From assembly GCF_030646925.1 (NCBI RefSeq), contig NZ_JAUSKL010000067.1, forward strand, positions 1-64,000: DNA of 64,000 nucleotides. Direction: 5' to 3'. A program made the translations under genes and the position numbers. Source of the stretch: Candidatus Binatus sp. GTDB lineage: Bacteria; Desulfobacterota; Binatia; Binatales; Binataceae. The notes under the pieces were generated by a model. The model made no database searches and was not told where the DNA came from. It saw only the letters and a list, made by a program, of their open reading frames with translations. Below are positions 35,011 through 44,187 of this stretch, piece after piece (within the stretch, counting starts at the first letter, position 1; every line of letters starts with the position of its first letter).

Positions 35011-36006
35011 GCGGCCTTCGATCAGGTTGTAAAAGTCCCAGAGCGGTTCCTCGATGCGGCGGCCGATGGCGCATCGCTCGACGTTCATTTCTTCGACGCC
35101 GCGGGTGCCGAGCCCGAGGCATCCGACGGCCCACTTGACGCTGCCGAACGCTTCCCAGAAGCGGACCTGCGCGGGATCGACGCGGTGGCCGCTGGCGTGC
35201 TCGTAGGCGGCGAAGAGTTCCTCGCGGGCGCCGAAGCCGCCGACCGGCTTAGGCCCGCCGAAGCGCCAGGTTTTGACGCATACCCAGGCCAGATCCTGCA
35301 TCGGATCGCCGGCTTGTCCAATTTCCCAATCGAGCAGCAGGCGGATGCCCTCTTCGCCGACGATGAAGTTGCCGAGGCGGAAATCGCCGTGGACGGCGGT
35401 GACGCGTGGATTTTTCGGCGCGTTTTCGGCGGCCCATCGGAGGCCCCATTCGAGGGCGGGAAGATGGAGGCCGCGGTACGCGAGGATTTTGCGCTGCGCC
35501 GCGACCAGTTGGCCGGGATCGAAGCGTTTCAGGAAGGGAGCGTCGGCGAGCGGGATGGTGTGAATGGTCGCCAAGATCTCACCGCACTGCTTGGTCATTA
35601 GTTTGCGCGCATTGGCGTAGCGATCGTCGCGGAGGATGCGGCCGGCGAGGGTCTCGCCGTCCACGCGTTCGGTGACGTAGCCGGCGCCGAGGCCGTCGGA
35701 TGGGTCGAGGATCGCGCGGACGCGCGGCGCGGGCACGCCGACCTTGACGGCGGCTTGCATGAAGGCGGCGTCCTCCTCGGCAGTGAGATGCGGTGAGACG
35801 CCGGCGAGCGGGTCGGGCTCGTCGGTGATCGCAATACTGGACATCTGGAGGATGAAGCGTTGGCGGTCGGCGACATCGGCGTCGAAGGACCAGGTAGTTT
35901 TGTTGGCGCCGCCGGTGAGGCGCTGGAGATCGTGGATGGCGCCGGGCGGGCCGATGTGGCGCGCGACGGCGAGTTGGAGTTTGTCGGCGAAGTTATCGGC
36001 GGTCAT
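35005..36006 (-). CDS. APH-family kinase (LvaA/ACAD10-11 kinase-like)
   Basis: This 333-residue protein has the aminoglycoside-phosphotransferase fold. It begins with a nucleotide-binding region (GGANKTTWSFDA) and has the catalytic loop VTAVHGDFRLGNFIVGEEG and the metal motif LLLDWEIGQAGDPMQDLAWV. In context with an acyl-CoA dehydrogenase and DUF6285 it fits the kinase that phosphorylates the 4-hydroxyl of hydroxyacyl-CoA in levulinate-type catabolism. Antibiotic resistance is unlikely. The substrate is inferred from neighbours only. Confidence 0.88.
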   Translation of the reverse strand: MTADNFADKLQLAVARHIGPPGAIHDLQRLTGGANKTTWSFDADVADRQRFILQMSSIAITDEPDPLAGVSPHLTAEEDAAFMQAAVKVGVPAPRVRAILDPSDGLGAGYVTERVDGETLAGRILRDDRYANARKLMTKQCGEILATIHTIPLADAPFLKRFDPGQLVAAQRKILAYRGLHLPALEWGLRWAAENAPKNPRVTAVHGDFRLGNFIVGEEGIRLLLDWEIGQAGDPMQDLAWVCVKTWRFGGPKPVGGFGAREELFAAYEHASGHRVDPAQVRFWEAFGSVKWAVGCLGLGTRGVEEMNVERCAIGRRIEEPLWDFYNLIEGRD

Positions 36007-36084
36007 CGGTTAACTTTGGGGTTGCGAGGGGACCTTGATTCGTCCGGTGCGCGGCTGTCGCAGCGAAATCGCCAGGAATCGGGG

Positions 36085-36325
36085 CGACGCACGCATTGAG
36101 ATCCCTCGACTTCGGCAGCCTCCGCTGGGGATGACGGAGAAGGGGAGACGGATCAAGGCGCGGATGGGCTTGCAAGCGATCCGGCACCCTCACCTGCCTC
36201 GTCGCGTGCCGCGACTTCGGCCTCCTCTCCCGTAAAATAACGGGAGAGGGAGAAGAAGGCGGCGCGCAATGACCGGAGGTCGTCGGCTCGCTGTAACAGG
36301 AGGACGGCGCCTCAGAATGACAGAA
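36085..36325. repeat. Dispersed repeat cluster between kinase and dehydrogenase genes
   Basis: The 321-base gap contains GATCCCTCGACTTCGGCAG, a full CACCCTCACCTGCCTCGTCG arm, CTCTCCCGTAAAATAACGGGAGAG (an inverted pair), and the end arm CTCAGAATGACAGAATTTC. All match pieces of the repeats at 4800 and 20665. No gene is seen. Because it lies inside a probable operon it may affect read-through. Confidence 0.7.
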
Positions 36326-36327
36326 TT

Positions 36328-37608
36328 TCATGCGTCGGCCTGGCCGGCGCGTCCGTCCTTGAAGAAGCCGAACAGGTACTGCGCCACGCGGCGCATCTGG
36401 ATTTCCTCCGAGCCTTCGGTGATGCGATAGCGGCGATGGTGGCGGAAGATGTGCTCGAAGGGCTTGTGGCGCGAATAGCCGATTGCGCCATGGACCTGCA
36501 TCGCGCGGTCGGCGGCGTCGCAGACGAGGCGATTCGCGCGGAAATTGCACATCGCGACTTTGTCGGAGATCTTGAGCGCGACCTCGGGCTTGGACATCTG
36601 ATCGATCTGCCAGGCGGTCTTGTAAAGGAGATTGCGGAGCATCTCAGCTTCGGTGTGGAGCTCGACCAACGGCCACTGGATTGCCTGATTCGACGCGAGC
36701 GGCTTGCCGAAGGGCTTGCGAATCCTGGCGTACTTCACGCTCTCGTTGATGCAGTATTGCGCGGCGCCAAGCGATGACGCGGCCTGGCGAATGCGATTCT
36801 CGTGGACGAAATGCTGCGCGAGCGCGAGGCCGTTTTCAGGATCGCCGAGGGTCGCGTCGGCCGGCACCATCACGTCGGTGAACGAAACGCGCGGATGATC
36901 GGTCGGCATGTTGAAGGTCCAGAGATACTCTTCGATTTTGAAGCCCGCGCTGTTGGTCGGGACGATGAAGCAGGTGATGCCGCGCGGGCTGCCGTCCTTG
37001 CCGCTGGTGCGGGCGAAGACGAAGTCGTGAGTGGCGACGTGGAGGCCGGTGTTCCACATTTTTGCGCCGGTGATGCGCCAGTGGTCGCCGTCGCGCACGC
37101 CGCGGGTTTCCATCCAGGTGGCGTCAGAGCCGTGATTGGGCTCGGTGAGGCCGAACGCGATGCGCATCGAGCCGTCGAGGATTTTAGGGATGATATCCTT
37201 CTTTTGTTTTTCGGTGCCGAAATCGCGGAACATCAGGACCGTCGGCAGGTTGCCGACGATCGAGCTTTCGTTCTGCAGATCGTTGTGGAGGCCGAGGCCC
37301 TTGGCGGCGAGGTATTCGCGGATGATCGCCATCCCGAGGTTGGTGCCATCCTTGCCGCCGTATTCTTTGGGCAGTGCGTAGCGATAATGGCCGGCCTTGT
37401 CGGCGCGACGGCGCATCTCGGCGAGCAGCGCTTCCCATTCGTGGCGCGGCAGGCCGTCGCGCTCGAAATCGGTGCGAGCCCATTCGCGGCGATGATCGAA
37501 AAATCGCTCGTTGTCGTTCTCGGCCTGGAGCGGCTTGATTTCCTTTTCGATGAAGGCGTCGAGTTCTTTGAGGTAGGCGCTGATATCAGCGGGGATATTA
37601 AAGTCCAC
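36328..37608 (-). CDS. Acyl-CoA dehydrogenase (LvaC/ACAD11-like)
   Basis: This FAD-dependent acyl-CoA dehydrogenase has 426 residues. Typical parts are AFGLTEPNHGSDATWMETRG (FAD and substrate binding), ITGAKMWNTG, QVHGAIGYSRHKPFEHIFRH and RYRITEGSEEIQMRRVAQYL. By position next to an APH-type kinase and a DUF6285 gene it resembles LvaC, which removes phosphate and shifts the functional group of a 4-phosphoacyl-CoA. Ordinary beta-oxidation is the alternative. It is the first gene of the minus-strand trio and is divergent from the carboxylase gene. Confidence 0.92.
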   Translation of the reverse strand: MDFNIPADISAYLKELDAFIEKEIKPLQAENDNERFFDHRREWARTDFERDGLPRHEWEALLAEMRRRADKAGHYRYALPKEYGGKDGTNLGMAIIREYLAAKGLGLHNDLQNESSIVGNLPTVLMFRDFGTEKQKKDIIPKILDGSMRIAFGLTEPNHGSDATWMETRGVRDGDHWRITGAKMWNTGLHVATHDFVFARTSGKDGSPRGITCFIVPTNSAGFKIEEYLWTFNMPTDHPRVSFTDVMVPADATLGDPENGLALAQHFVHENRIRQAASSLGAAQYCINESVKYARIRKPFGKPLASNQAIQWPLVELHTEAEMLRNLLYKTAWQIDQMSKPEVALKISDKVAMCNFRANRLVCDAADRAMQVHGAIGYSRHKPFEHIFRHHRRYRITEGSEEIQMRRVAQYLFGFFKDGRAGQADA

Positions 37609-37797
37609 GGGAAATCTCCTTGAGGCGAAACCGTTATTAGCGAGGCCTACCAGAGTGTGGATTGAAACGGCAAGCGGAAAGCAGTCGCGCGCGGAGATGC
37701 GACCCTACCCAATCCGGCGATGACGTGCTTTACATCTAGCAAAGATACGAGGCGCAGTTGCCGCAAGTAATCGAGAATCAGGGGACGAGATCAATTG

Positions 37798-40700
37798 ATG
37801 CTGCCGAGTAGCCTTCTAGTAGCGAACCGGGGTGAGATAGCGATCCGCGTGATGCGCGCGGCGGCGGAGATGGGAATCCGCACGGTCGCGGTGTTTTCGG
37901 AAGACGACGCGCAATCGTTGCATACGCGCAAGGCGGACGAGGCGCGCGGGCTCGGCGGAACGGGCGCGCGGGCGTACCTGGACGCGGAACAGATGATCGC
38001 GGTGGCGAAAGATACGGGCTGCGACGCGCTTCATCCGGGCTACGGATTCCTCAGCGAGAACGCGAATTTCGCGCGGCGCTGCGCCGAGGAAGGGATCACG
38101 TTCGTGGGGCCGCGGGCGGAAATCCTCGAGCTGTTCGGCGACAAGATGCAGGCGCGCGCGCTCGCGGAGCGATGCGGGGTGCCGCTGCTCAGCGGGACGT
38201 CGAGTGCGACGAGCGTCGAGCACGCGGCTGAATTTTTTGCGGCGCTCGGCGAGGGCGGCGCGATGATGATCAAGGCAGTCACGGGCGGCGGCGGGCGCGG
38301 GATGCGCGCGGTGTATCGCGCAGAGGAGATCGAGGAGGCGTACAAACGGTGCCAATCGGAGGCGCGGGCGGCATTCGGCAACAGCGACGTGTACGTCGAG
38401 CAGATGATGCCGCGCGCGCGTCATATCGAAGTGCAGATAATCGGCGATCACGCGGGTGAGGTGAGCCATCTGTGGGAGCGCGAATGCAGTATCCAGCGGC
38501 GCAATCAGAAGGTGGTCGAAATCGCGCCGAGTCCGGGATTGCCGGGAGCGTTGCGCGATCGTCTGACGTCGGCAGCGGTGAAGCTGGCGAAAGAAGTGCG
38601 CTACGACAATCTCGGCACCTTCGAGTTCCTGGTCGATGCGAGCGCGGGCGAAGGCGAGCCGGTGTTCGCGTTTATCGAGGCGAATCCGCGCCTGCAGGTC
38701 GAGCATACGGTGACGGAGGCGGTCACCGGAATCGATCTGGTGAAGGTTCAGTTGCAACTCGCGGCGGGACGATCGCTCGCGGAACTCGGCTTGCTGCAAG
38801 CTGAGATTCCAGCGCCGCGCGGATATGCGATCCAGGCGCGCATCAACATGGAATCGATGGCGGCGGATGGCAGCGCGAAGCCGTCGGGCGGAACGATCAG
38901 CGCATTCGAGACGCCGTCGGGGCCGGGACTGCGGATCGATACGTTTGCGTACTCGGGATACACCACCAATCCGAATTTCGATTCGCTGCTGGGCAAGCTG
39001 ATCGCGCATTCGACGTCGCGGGATTACGGCGAGGCGGTGGCGAAGGCGTATCGGGCGCTCAGCGAGTTCAAGATCGAGGGCGTGGCGACCAATATCGGAT
39101 TTCTGCAGAGCCTGCTGCGGCATCCGGAGTTCGCGGCGAACCGGGTGCATACGCGGTTTATCGAGAGCAACATCGCGGAGCTGGTGGGCGACGCGCAGGG
39201 GAATCATCGGAGGATGTACTTCGAGCAGCCGGCGGCGGCGCGGCCGGCAGGCGGTCGGCGCGCGGGCGCGAAGATCGATTCGAGCGATCCGCTGGCGGTG
39301 CTGACTCACGGCAAATCGAGCGTCGATGAAAGCGCAGTCGCGCGCGAGGTCGAGACGATCGCGCCGGCGCGCAGCTACGAAGGCGCGGCGGAGAACACGG
39401 TCGCGGTCGAGGCGCCGATGCAGGGGACGATCGTGTCGATCGACGTGGCGGAGGGCGACGTCGTGCATCGCGGGCAGCAACTCGCGGTGATGGAAGCGAT
39501 GAAGATGGAGCACGTGATCAACGCGCACGTGAGCGGAATCGTGCGCGGGGTCGCGGTCGCGAAGGGCGATGCGATTTTCGAGGGGCATCCAATCGTGTTT
39601 ATCGAGGAGGCGGATGTCGGCGAGCGGGCGGAGGCGGTGCGCGCGGAGGTCGATCTGGATCGAATCAGGCCGGACTTGCAGGAAGTGATCGAGCGGCACG
39701 CGCTGGGCTTCGACGCGGCGCGTCCGGACGCGGTGGGGCGGCGGCGCAAGACGGGGCAGCGGACGGCGCGCGAGAATATCGAGGATTTGTGCGACCCTGG
39801 CACGTTTATCGAATACGGGCCGGTGGTGATCGCGGCGCAGCGGCGGCGTCGCGCGCTGGACGACTTGATCAAACGCACGCCGGCGGACGGGATGATCGCG
39901 GGGATCGGAAGCGTCAATGGCGACGTGTTCGAGCCGTCGCGCTCGCGGTGCATCCTGATGTCATACGACTACACGGTGCTGGCGGGGACGCAGGGCCAGC
40001 AGAATCATCGGAAGAAGGATCGGATGTTCGAAATCGCGGAGCGGTCGCGATTGCCAATCGTATTTTTCACCGAAGGCGGCGGCGGGCGGCCGGGCGACAC
40101 CGACGGAATCGGCGTCGCGGGGCTGGACTGTATGGCGTTCAATTTTTTCGGCAAATTGAGCGCGCTGGTGCCGCTGATCGGGATCACGTCGGGGCGATGC
40201 TTCGCGGGCAATGCGGCGCTGCTCGGATGCTGCGACGTGGTGATCGCGACGAAAGGATCGAATATCGGGATGGGCGGCCCGGCGATGATCGAAGGCGGCG
40301 GCCTGGGAATCTTCCGGCCCGAGGAAGTGGGGCCGATGGACGTGCAGGTGCCGAACGGGGTGGTGGATATCCCGGTGGCGGACGAGGAGGAAGCGGTGCT
40401 CGTCGCGAAGAAATACATTTCGTATTTCCAGGGCGAAGTGGCGAATTGGGAATGCGCCGACCAGCGATTGCTGCGCGGGATCATTCCGGAGAATCGGCTC
40501 CGCATCTACGACGTGCGCACGGTGATCGAGACGCTCGCCGACAAGGATTCGGTGCTCGAGATACGGCGACACTTCGGGCCGGGGATGGTGACGGCGCTGG
40601 CGCGGATCGAGGGGCGGCCGATCGGGATTATCGCGAACAATCCGGCGCATCTGGCGGGCGCGATCGTGAGCGACGGCGCGGACAAGGCTGCACGATTCAT

Positions 40701-41220
40701 GCAGCTCTGCGACGCGTTCGACATCCCGATGCTCTTTCTGTGCGACACGCCGGGGATCATGGTGGGGCCGGAGGTCGAGAAGACGGCGCTGGTGCGGCAC
40801 GCGGCGCGGATGTTCGTCACGGGATCGAACGTGACGGTGCCGTTCTTCACGATTATTTTGCGCAAGGGTTACGGGCTCGGCGCGCAGGCGATGGCGGGCG
40901 GCAGTTTCAAGGCGCCGATTTTCACGGTGTCGTGGCCGACCGGCGAGTTCGGCGGGATGGGTCTCGAAGGCGCGGTGAAGCTCGGTTATCGCAACGAGTT
41001 GATCGCGGAGCAGGATCCGGCGGCGCGGAAGAAACTGTTCGACGAGATGGTCGAGCGGATGTATCAGCACGGCAAGGCGGTGAACACGGCGTCGCACTTC
41101 GAGATCGACGACGTGATCGATCCGCTCGAATCGCGGAAATGGATCATGGCGGGACTCAGGTCGGCGCCGCCGCCGGAAATTCGCACGGGGAAGAAGCGGC
41201 CGTATATCGATACGTGGTAG
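37798..41220 (+). CDS. Single-chain biotin-dependent acyl-CoA carboxylase (BC-BCCP-CT)
   Basis: This 1140-residue protein fuses all parts of an acyl-CoA carboxylase. Biotin carboxylase spans about 1-450 (VANRGEIAIRVMRAA, AVTGGGGRGMRAVYRAEE, FIEANPRLQVEHTVTE). The biotinyl domain has the carrier Lys569 in MEAMKMEHV. The carboxyltransferase fills the rest (FFTEGGGGRPGDTDG, NIGMGGPAMIEGGG, LCDTPGIMVGPEVEK, TVSWPTGEFGGMGLEGAV). The layout matches the long-chain acyl-CoA carboxylase type known from mycobacteria. ATG at 37798 is preferred to the TTG one codon upstream. Confidence 0.94.
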   Translation: MLPSSLLVANRGEIAIRVMRAAAEMGIRTVAVFSEDDAQSLHTRKADEARGLGGTGARAYLDAEQMIAVAKDTGCDALHPGYGFLSENANFARRCAEEGITFVGPRAEILELFGDKMQARALAERCGVPLLSGTSSATSVEHAAEFFAALGEGGAMMIKAVTGGGGRGMRAVYRAEEIEEAYKRCQSEARAAFGNSDVYVEQMMPRARHIEVQIIGDHAGEVSHLWERECSIQRRNQKVVEIAPSPGLPGALRDRLTSAAVKLAKEVRYDNLGTFEFLVDASAGEGEPVFAFIEANPRLQVEHTVTEAVTGIDLVKVQLQLAAGRSLAELGLLQAEIPAPRGYAIQARINMESMAADGSAKPSGGTISAFETPSGPGLRIDTFAYSGYTTNPNFDSLLGKLIAHSTSRDYGEAVAKAYRALSEFKIEGVATNIGFLQSLLRHPEFAANRVHTRFIESNIAELVGDAQGNHRRMYFEQPAAARPAGGRRAGAKIDSSDPLAVLTHGKSSVDESAVAREVETIAPARSYEGAAENTVAVEAPMQGTIVSIDVAEGDVVHRGQQLAVMEAMKMEHVINAHVSGIVRGVAVAKGDAIFEGHPIVFIEEADVGERAEAVRAEVDLDRIRPDLQEVIERHALGFDAARPDAVGRRRKTGQRTARENIEDLCDPGTFIEYGPVVIAAQRRRRALDDLIKRTPADGMIAGIGSVNGDVFEPSRSRCILMSYDYTVLAGTQGQQNHRKKDRMFEIAERSRLPIVFFTEGGGGRPGDTDGIGVAGLDCMAFNFFGKLSALVPLIGITSGRCFAGNAALLGCCDVVIATKGSNIGMGGPAMIEGGGLGIFRPEEVGPMDVQVPNGVVDIPVADEEEAVLVAKKYISYFQGEVANWECADQRLLRGIIPENRLRIYDVRTVIETLADKDSVLEIRRHFGPGMVTALARIEGRPIGIIANNPAHLAGAIVSDGADKAARFMQLCDAFDIPMLFLCDTPGIMVGPEVEKTALVRHAARMFVTGSNVTVPFFTIILRKGYGLGAQAMAGGSFKAPIFTVSWPTGEFGGMGLEGAVKLGYRNELIAEQDPAARKKLFDEMVERMYQHGKAVNTASHFEIDDVIDPLESRKWIMAGLRSAPPPEIRTGKKRPYIDTW

Positions 41221-41304
41221 ATCGCCGCCTCGCGCCAGATTCCTGTCAGAGCGGGTGTTCAAGAGGTGAAAAGTTATGCGGACTATCACTCCGGTCCATA
41301 CAAT

Positions 41305-41360
41305 TTTACGGGAGAGGTGAAAATCCGGGATTCTTCGCGTACGCAGCGCTCGGCTCAGTA
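41305..41360. repeat. Dispersed repeat fragment
   Basis: ACGGGAGAGGTGAAAATCC and GGGATTCTTCGCGTACGCAG match arms of the 20665-type element. It is a short remnant in the 209-base gap before the fucosidase gene. Confidence 0.55.
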
Positions 41361-41429
41361 TGCACCAAGGCGATCGCGCGCGAGCGATGCTATGGACAGC
41401 CAGCGTGGGGCGGGGAACAATGCGCGGCT

Positions 41430-42674
41430 ATGGCATCATGGTTCGACTGCGCACGATTCGGGATGTTCATCCATTGGGGACCCGCCAGCCAGCACGGATG
41501 GGAACTATCGTGGCCGCTGGTGGGCGGCGTCGGCGCGCTGCCGAATAGCCAGAGCGTCGGCGTCGAGGAGTATCACGCCGCGGCGCGGACCTTTAATCCG
41601 GTAAAGTTCGACGCGCGCGAATTGGCGCGCATCGCGAAGCGCGCCGGGATGCAATACGGCGTGCTCACGGCCAAGCATCACGACGGCTTCGCGATGTTCC
41701 ATACGAAGCAATCCGACTGGTCGATCGAGCACACGCCTTTCAAGCGCGACATCGTGCGCGAATATACCGATGCGTTCCGTGCCGAGGGCCTGAAGGTCGG
41801 GCTCTATTTCTCGCTGCTCGATTGGCATCATCCCGACTATCCCGCGTTCGCCGAGAGCGACAAGCCGTATCGATGGGGCCAATGGCGCCGCTCGACTCCC
41901 GAGCAGTGGAATCGTTTCGTCGAGTTCATGTTCGCGCAGATGCGCGAGTTGCTGACCAACTACGGCAAGATCGATTTGTTGTGGTTCGACGGCGGATGGG
42001 AACGGACGCCCGAGGAATGGAAGGCGCGCGAATTCGTCGCGATGATTCGGGAGTTGCAGCCCGGCGTGATCATCAACGATCGCATTCCGGGGCACGGCGA
42101 CTATCAAACGCCGGAGCAGGCGGTGCCGCCCAAACCGCTCGAGGGTCCGTGGGAGACCTGCCTCACCATCAATAATAGCTGGGGCTACAATCCGTCGGAC
42201 ACGGACCTCAAATCGACTCGCGCGCTGATTCACACGCTCTGCGAAGTCGCGGGCAAGGGCGGAAATCTGCTGCTCAACGTGAGCCCGATGGGCGACGGCG
42301 CGCTGCCGAGCGAGCATCGCGAGCGCCTCGACGCGATCGGCGTTTGGATGAGCCGCAACGGCGAGGCGATAGTCGGCACAACGCCGGGACTCGAGCCGTG
42401 GCAGTTCTACGGACCATCGACGCGGCGCGGCAATCGCGTCTATCTGCACTGCGTGATGCGCCCGTACGAATCGGTATCGGTGCGCGGCGTGAAGATCCGG
42501 CGCGTTGGCGAGGCGCGCGTGCTATCGAGCACGACTCCGCTGAAAGTCCGCAAGCGAATCGGCGCGGCTGACATGCTCTTCAATCAGGATCCCGTCGGCG
42601 AACTGGTGATTCAGATTCCTGAGAATGAGATCGATCCTCTGGCGACGGTGATCGCGCTCGACTTCAAGGAGTGA
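41430..42674 (+). CDS. Alpha-L-fucosidase, GH29
   Basis: This 414-residue glycoside hydrolase of family 29 removes alpha-L-fucose from glycans. It starts MASWFDCARFGMFIHWG, has YGVLTAKHHDGFAMFHTKQS, and carries the nucleophile Asp in IDLLWFDGGWE. The region TINNSWGYNPSD and GNLLLNVSPMGDG follow. There is no signal peptide, so it is cytosolic. The frame stays open far upstream into the carboxylase gene, but the family match starts at the ATG at 41430. Product identity is firm; the start is less so. Confidence 0.93.
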   Translation: MASWFDCARFGMFIHWGPASQHGWELSWPLVGGVGALPNSQSVGVEEYHAAARTFNPVKFDARELARIAKRAGMQYGVLTAKHHDGFAMFHTKQSDWSIEHTPFKRDIVREYTDAFRAEGLKVGLYFSLLDWHHPDYPAFAESDKPYRWGQWRRSTPEQWNRFVEFMFAQMRELLTNYGKIDLLWFDGGWERTPEEWKAREFVAMIRELQPGVIINDRIPGHGDYQTPEQAVPPKPLEGPWETCLTINNSWGYNPSDTDLKSTRALIHTLCEVAGKGGNLLLNVSPMGDGALPSEHRERLDAIGVWMSRNGEAIVGTTPGLEPWQFYGPSTRRGNRVYLHCVMRPYESVSVRGVKIRRVGEARVLSSTTPLKVRKRIGAADMLFNQDPVGELVIQIPENEIDPLATVIALDFKE

Positions 42675-42695
42675 AACGCGGCGATAATTGCAATT

Positions 42696-44174
42696 TCACG
42701 GCGCGATCGAGAACGACCAGGAATACGGCTTGGCGTCGGCGGTGATCGAGACGTTGTACTTGCCGCCTTTCAGGAGCGGGCGGCGCGGGATGACGACGAC
42801 GGCCGCGTAGTTGTTCAGGATGTCGCGGCCGATTTGCTGCACCGCTGTGTCGGGATTCGTGTAGCTCTGCGAATCGAAGCCGCAGGCCTCGAGCGCGACG
42901 CGGCTACCGTCGGCATTTTCCTGCGTCACCGAAAATTCGCCGAGGCGCGCATCCCTGAACTCGCCCATCTGCAGCGTGATCGCGAGCCCGCTCGGTGGCT
43001 CGTAGCCGCTGCAGCTCGAGCGCGGATCGGGCCATTCGTTGCCGAATGATTCCATTTGAATCGTCGAACCGTCGGGTGGAAACGCGAGTGGCCATTTAAT
43101 TGTTACGTTCGGCGGCAGATGCTCGCGCGTGCCATCTTTAAGATTCAAGCCCGCGGCACACGCGCCCGCCTCGCAATACGTGCCGAAGCCGGCGCGCGCG
43201 AGCCGCGGATTGAGCATCGGCATCCGATGGAACGGAATCGCCATCCATCCGTCGATTGTCCAGACGGGCGTTCCGGGCGCCCGCTCCTTCGCCCATCCGG
43301 ACGGATCGGCGGAGCCGCTCGGATCGCTCTCGCGAGCGCCGCCGGGAATGTAATCCGCCTCCATGTCGCTGGCCTGCGCGGCTTCCAGGCCCGCGCTGGT
43401 GAACCACTTGTTGTGGGGATCTTCTTCATGCATCTCCGCGCCGAGGCCGGCGTGCTGGATCGCGTCGGCGTAATTCTTCACGATGTACTTCGCGTGCGCG
43501 CGATCGCCCGCGCTGAGCTTTGGATCCTCGGCGACCGGCGCGAGGTTGAGCATCGCGCGATAGTAATTCAGACGCGCAAGCCACGCCGGCTGATCGGCGA
43601 GCGGGACTGAGGTCGGTTCGGGTTGCGCAACCGCCGTTTCAGGATTCTCGGCAGGCTCGCTCGATGGAGCAATCGGCGGCGTGGGTGAAGTTTTTGACCC
43701 GAGCGATCGCGCCGTCTGCAGGACTTCGTTGCGATAGATCAAGCCTAGAATGCCGGCGGCGAAAACGATCGCGAGCATCGCGACGATGCCCGCGCGGCGA
43801 ATTTTCGAACGCGGAGTTGCGCTCGATGAACCAGAAGCGATCGCAAATGCAAACTTTATCGAACCGAATCTGATTTCGTCGCCGGCGTTCAGCGCGACCG
43901 GGTTCCGGATACGCCGGCCGTTGACAAACGTCCCGTTGGTCGATCCGAGATCCGCGAGATTGAACCGCCCCGCTACGCGCGTGAACTGCGCGTGACGGCG
44001 CGACACGGTCCCGTCGCCGAGCACTATGTCGTTGCTGCGATGACTGCCGACGGAGATTGTCGGCCGGTCGAGCAGGTACTCGCGCGGATTGGCGGCATCG
44101 GTCGAAACCAGCCGGCCCCTGGCAGATACATTGTCGCGAGGAGCGCGCGGCGCCGCGCCATGTTCCGATGCCAT
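42696..44174 (-). CDS. FHA - membrane span - CAP domain protein
   Basis: This 492-residue protein has a cytosolic FHA domain at about 35-110 (RPTISVGSHRSNDIVLGDGT, VSRRHAQF, LADLGSTNGTFVNGRRI). It then has a membrane helix (AGIVAMLAIVFAAGILGLIY), a Pro/Glu-rich linker and an outer CAP/SCP-like domain (WLARLNYYRAMLNLAPVAED, LSAGDRAHAKYIVKNYADAI). FHA domains bind phosphothreonine, so the inside could answer to a Ser/Thr kinase while the outside carries the CAP fold. No kinase is in the window. The last 150 residues after the CAP core are of unknown type. Confidence 0.85.
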   Translation of the reverse strand: MASEHGAAPRAPRDNVSARGRLVSTDAANPREYLLDRPTISVGSHRSNDIVLGDGTVSRRHAQFTRVAGRFNLADLGSTNGTFVNGRRIRNPVALNAGDEIRFGSIKFAFAIASGSSSATPRSKIRRAGIVAMLAIVFAAGILGLIYRNEVLQTARSLGSKTSPTPPIAPSSEPAENPETAVAQPEPTSVPLADQPAWLARLNYYRAMLNLAPVAEDPKLSAGDRAHAKYIVKNYADAIQHAGLGAEMHEEDPHNKWFTSAGLEAAQASDMEADYIPGGARESDPSGSADPSGWAKERAPGTPVWTIDGWMAIPFHRMPMLNPRLARAGFGTYCEAGACAAGLNLKDGTREHLPPNVTIKWPLAFPPDGSTIQMESFGNEWPDPRSSCSGYEPPSGLAITLQMGEFRDARLGEFSVTQENADGSRVALEACGFDSQSYTNPDTAVQQIGRDILNNYAAVVVIPRRPLLKGGKYNVSITADAKPYSWSFSIAP

Positions 44175-44187
44175 CTTGCGTTCGGCG

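Noticed and set aside
35005-36006. Antibiotic-resistance aminoglycoside phosphotransferase
   Set aside because: The APH fold is shared, but the neighbours (acyl-CoA dehydrogenase and DUF6285) point to hydroxyacyl-CoA metabolism.
37816-39699. A 627-residue open frame antisense to the carboxylase
   Set aside because: Its sequence is Arg/His-rich with no known pattern, and the opposite strand codes a certain enzyme. Long antisense frames are expected at this GC content.
39789-41429. A long open frame leading into the fucosidase
   Set aside because: It is the out-of-frame shadow of the carboxylase gene. Fucosidase homology begins only at about 41430, so this is not a fusion protein.
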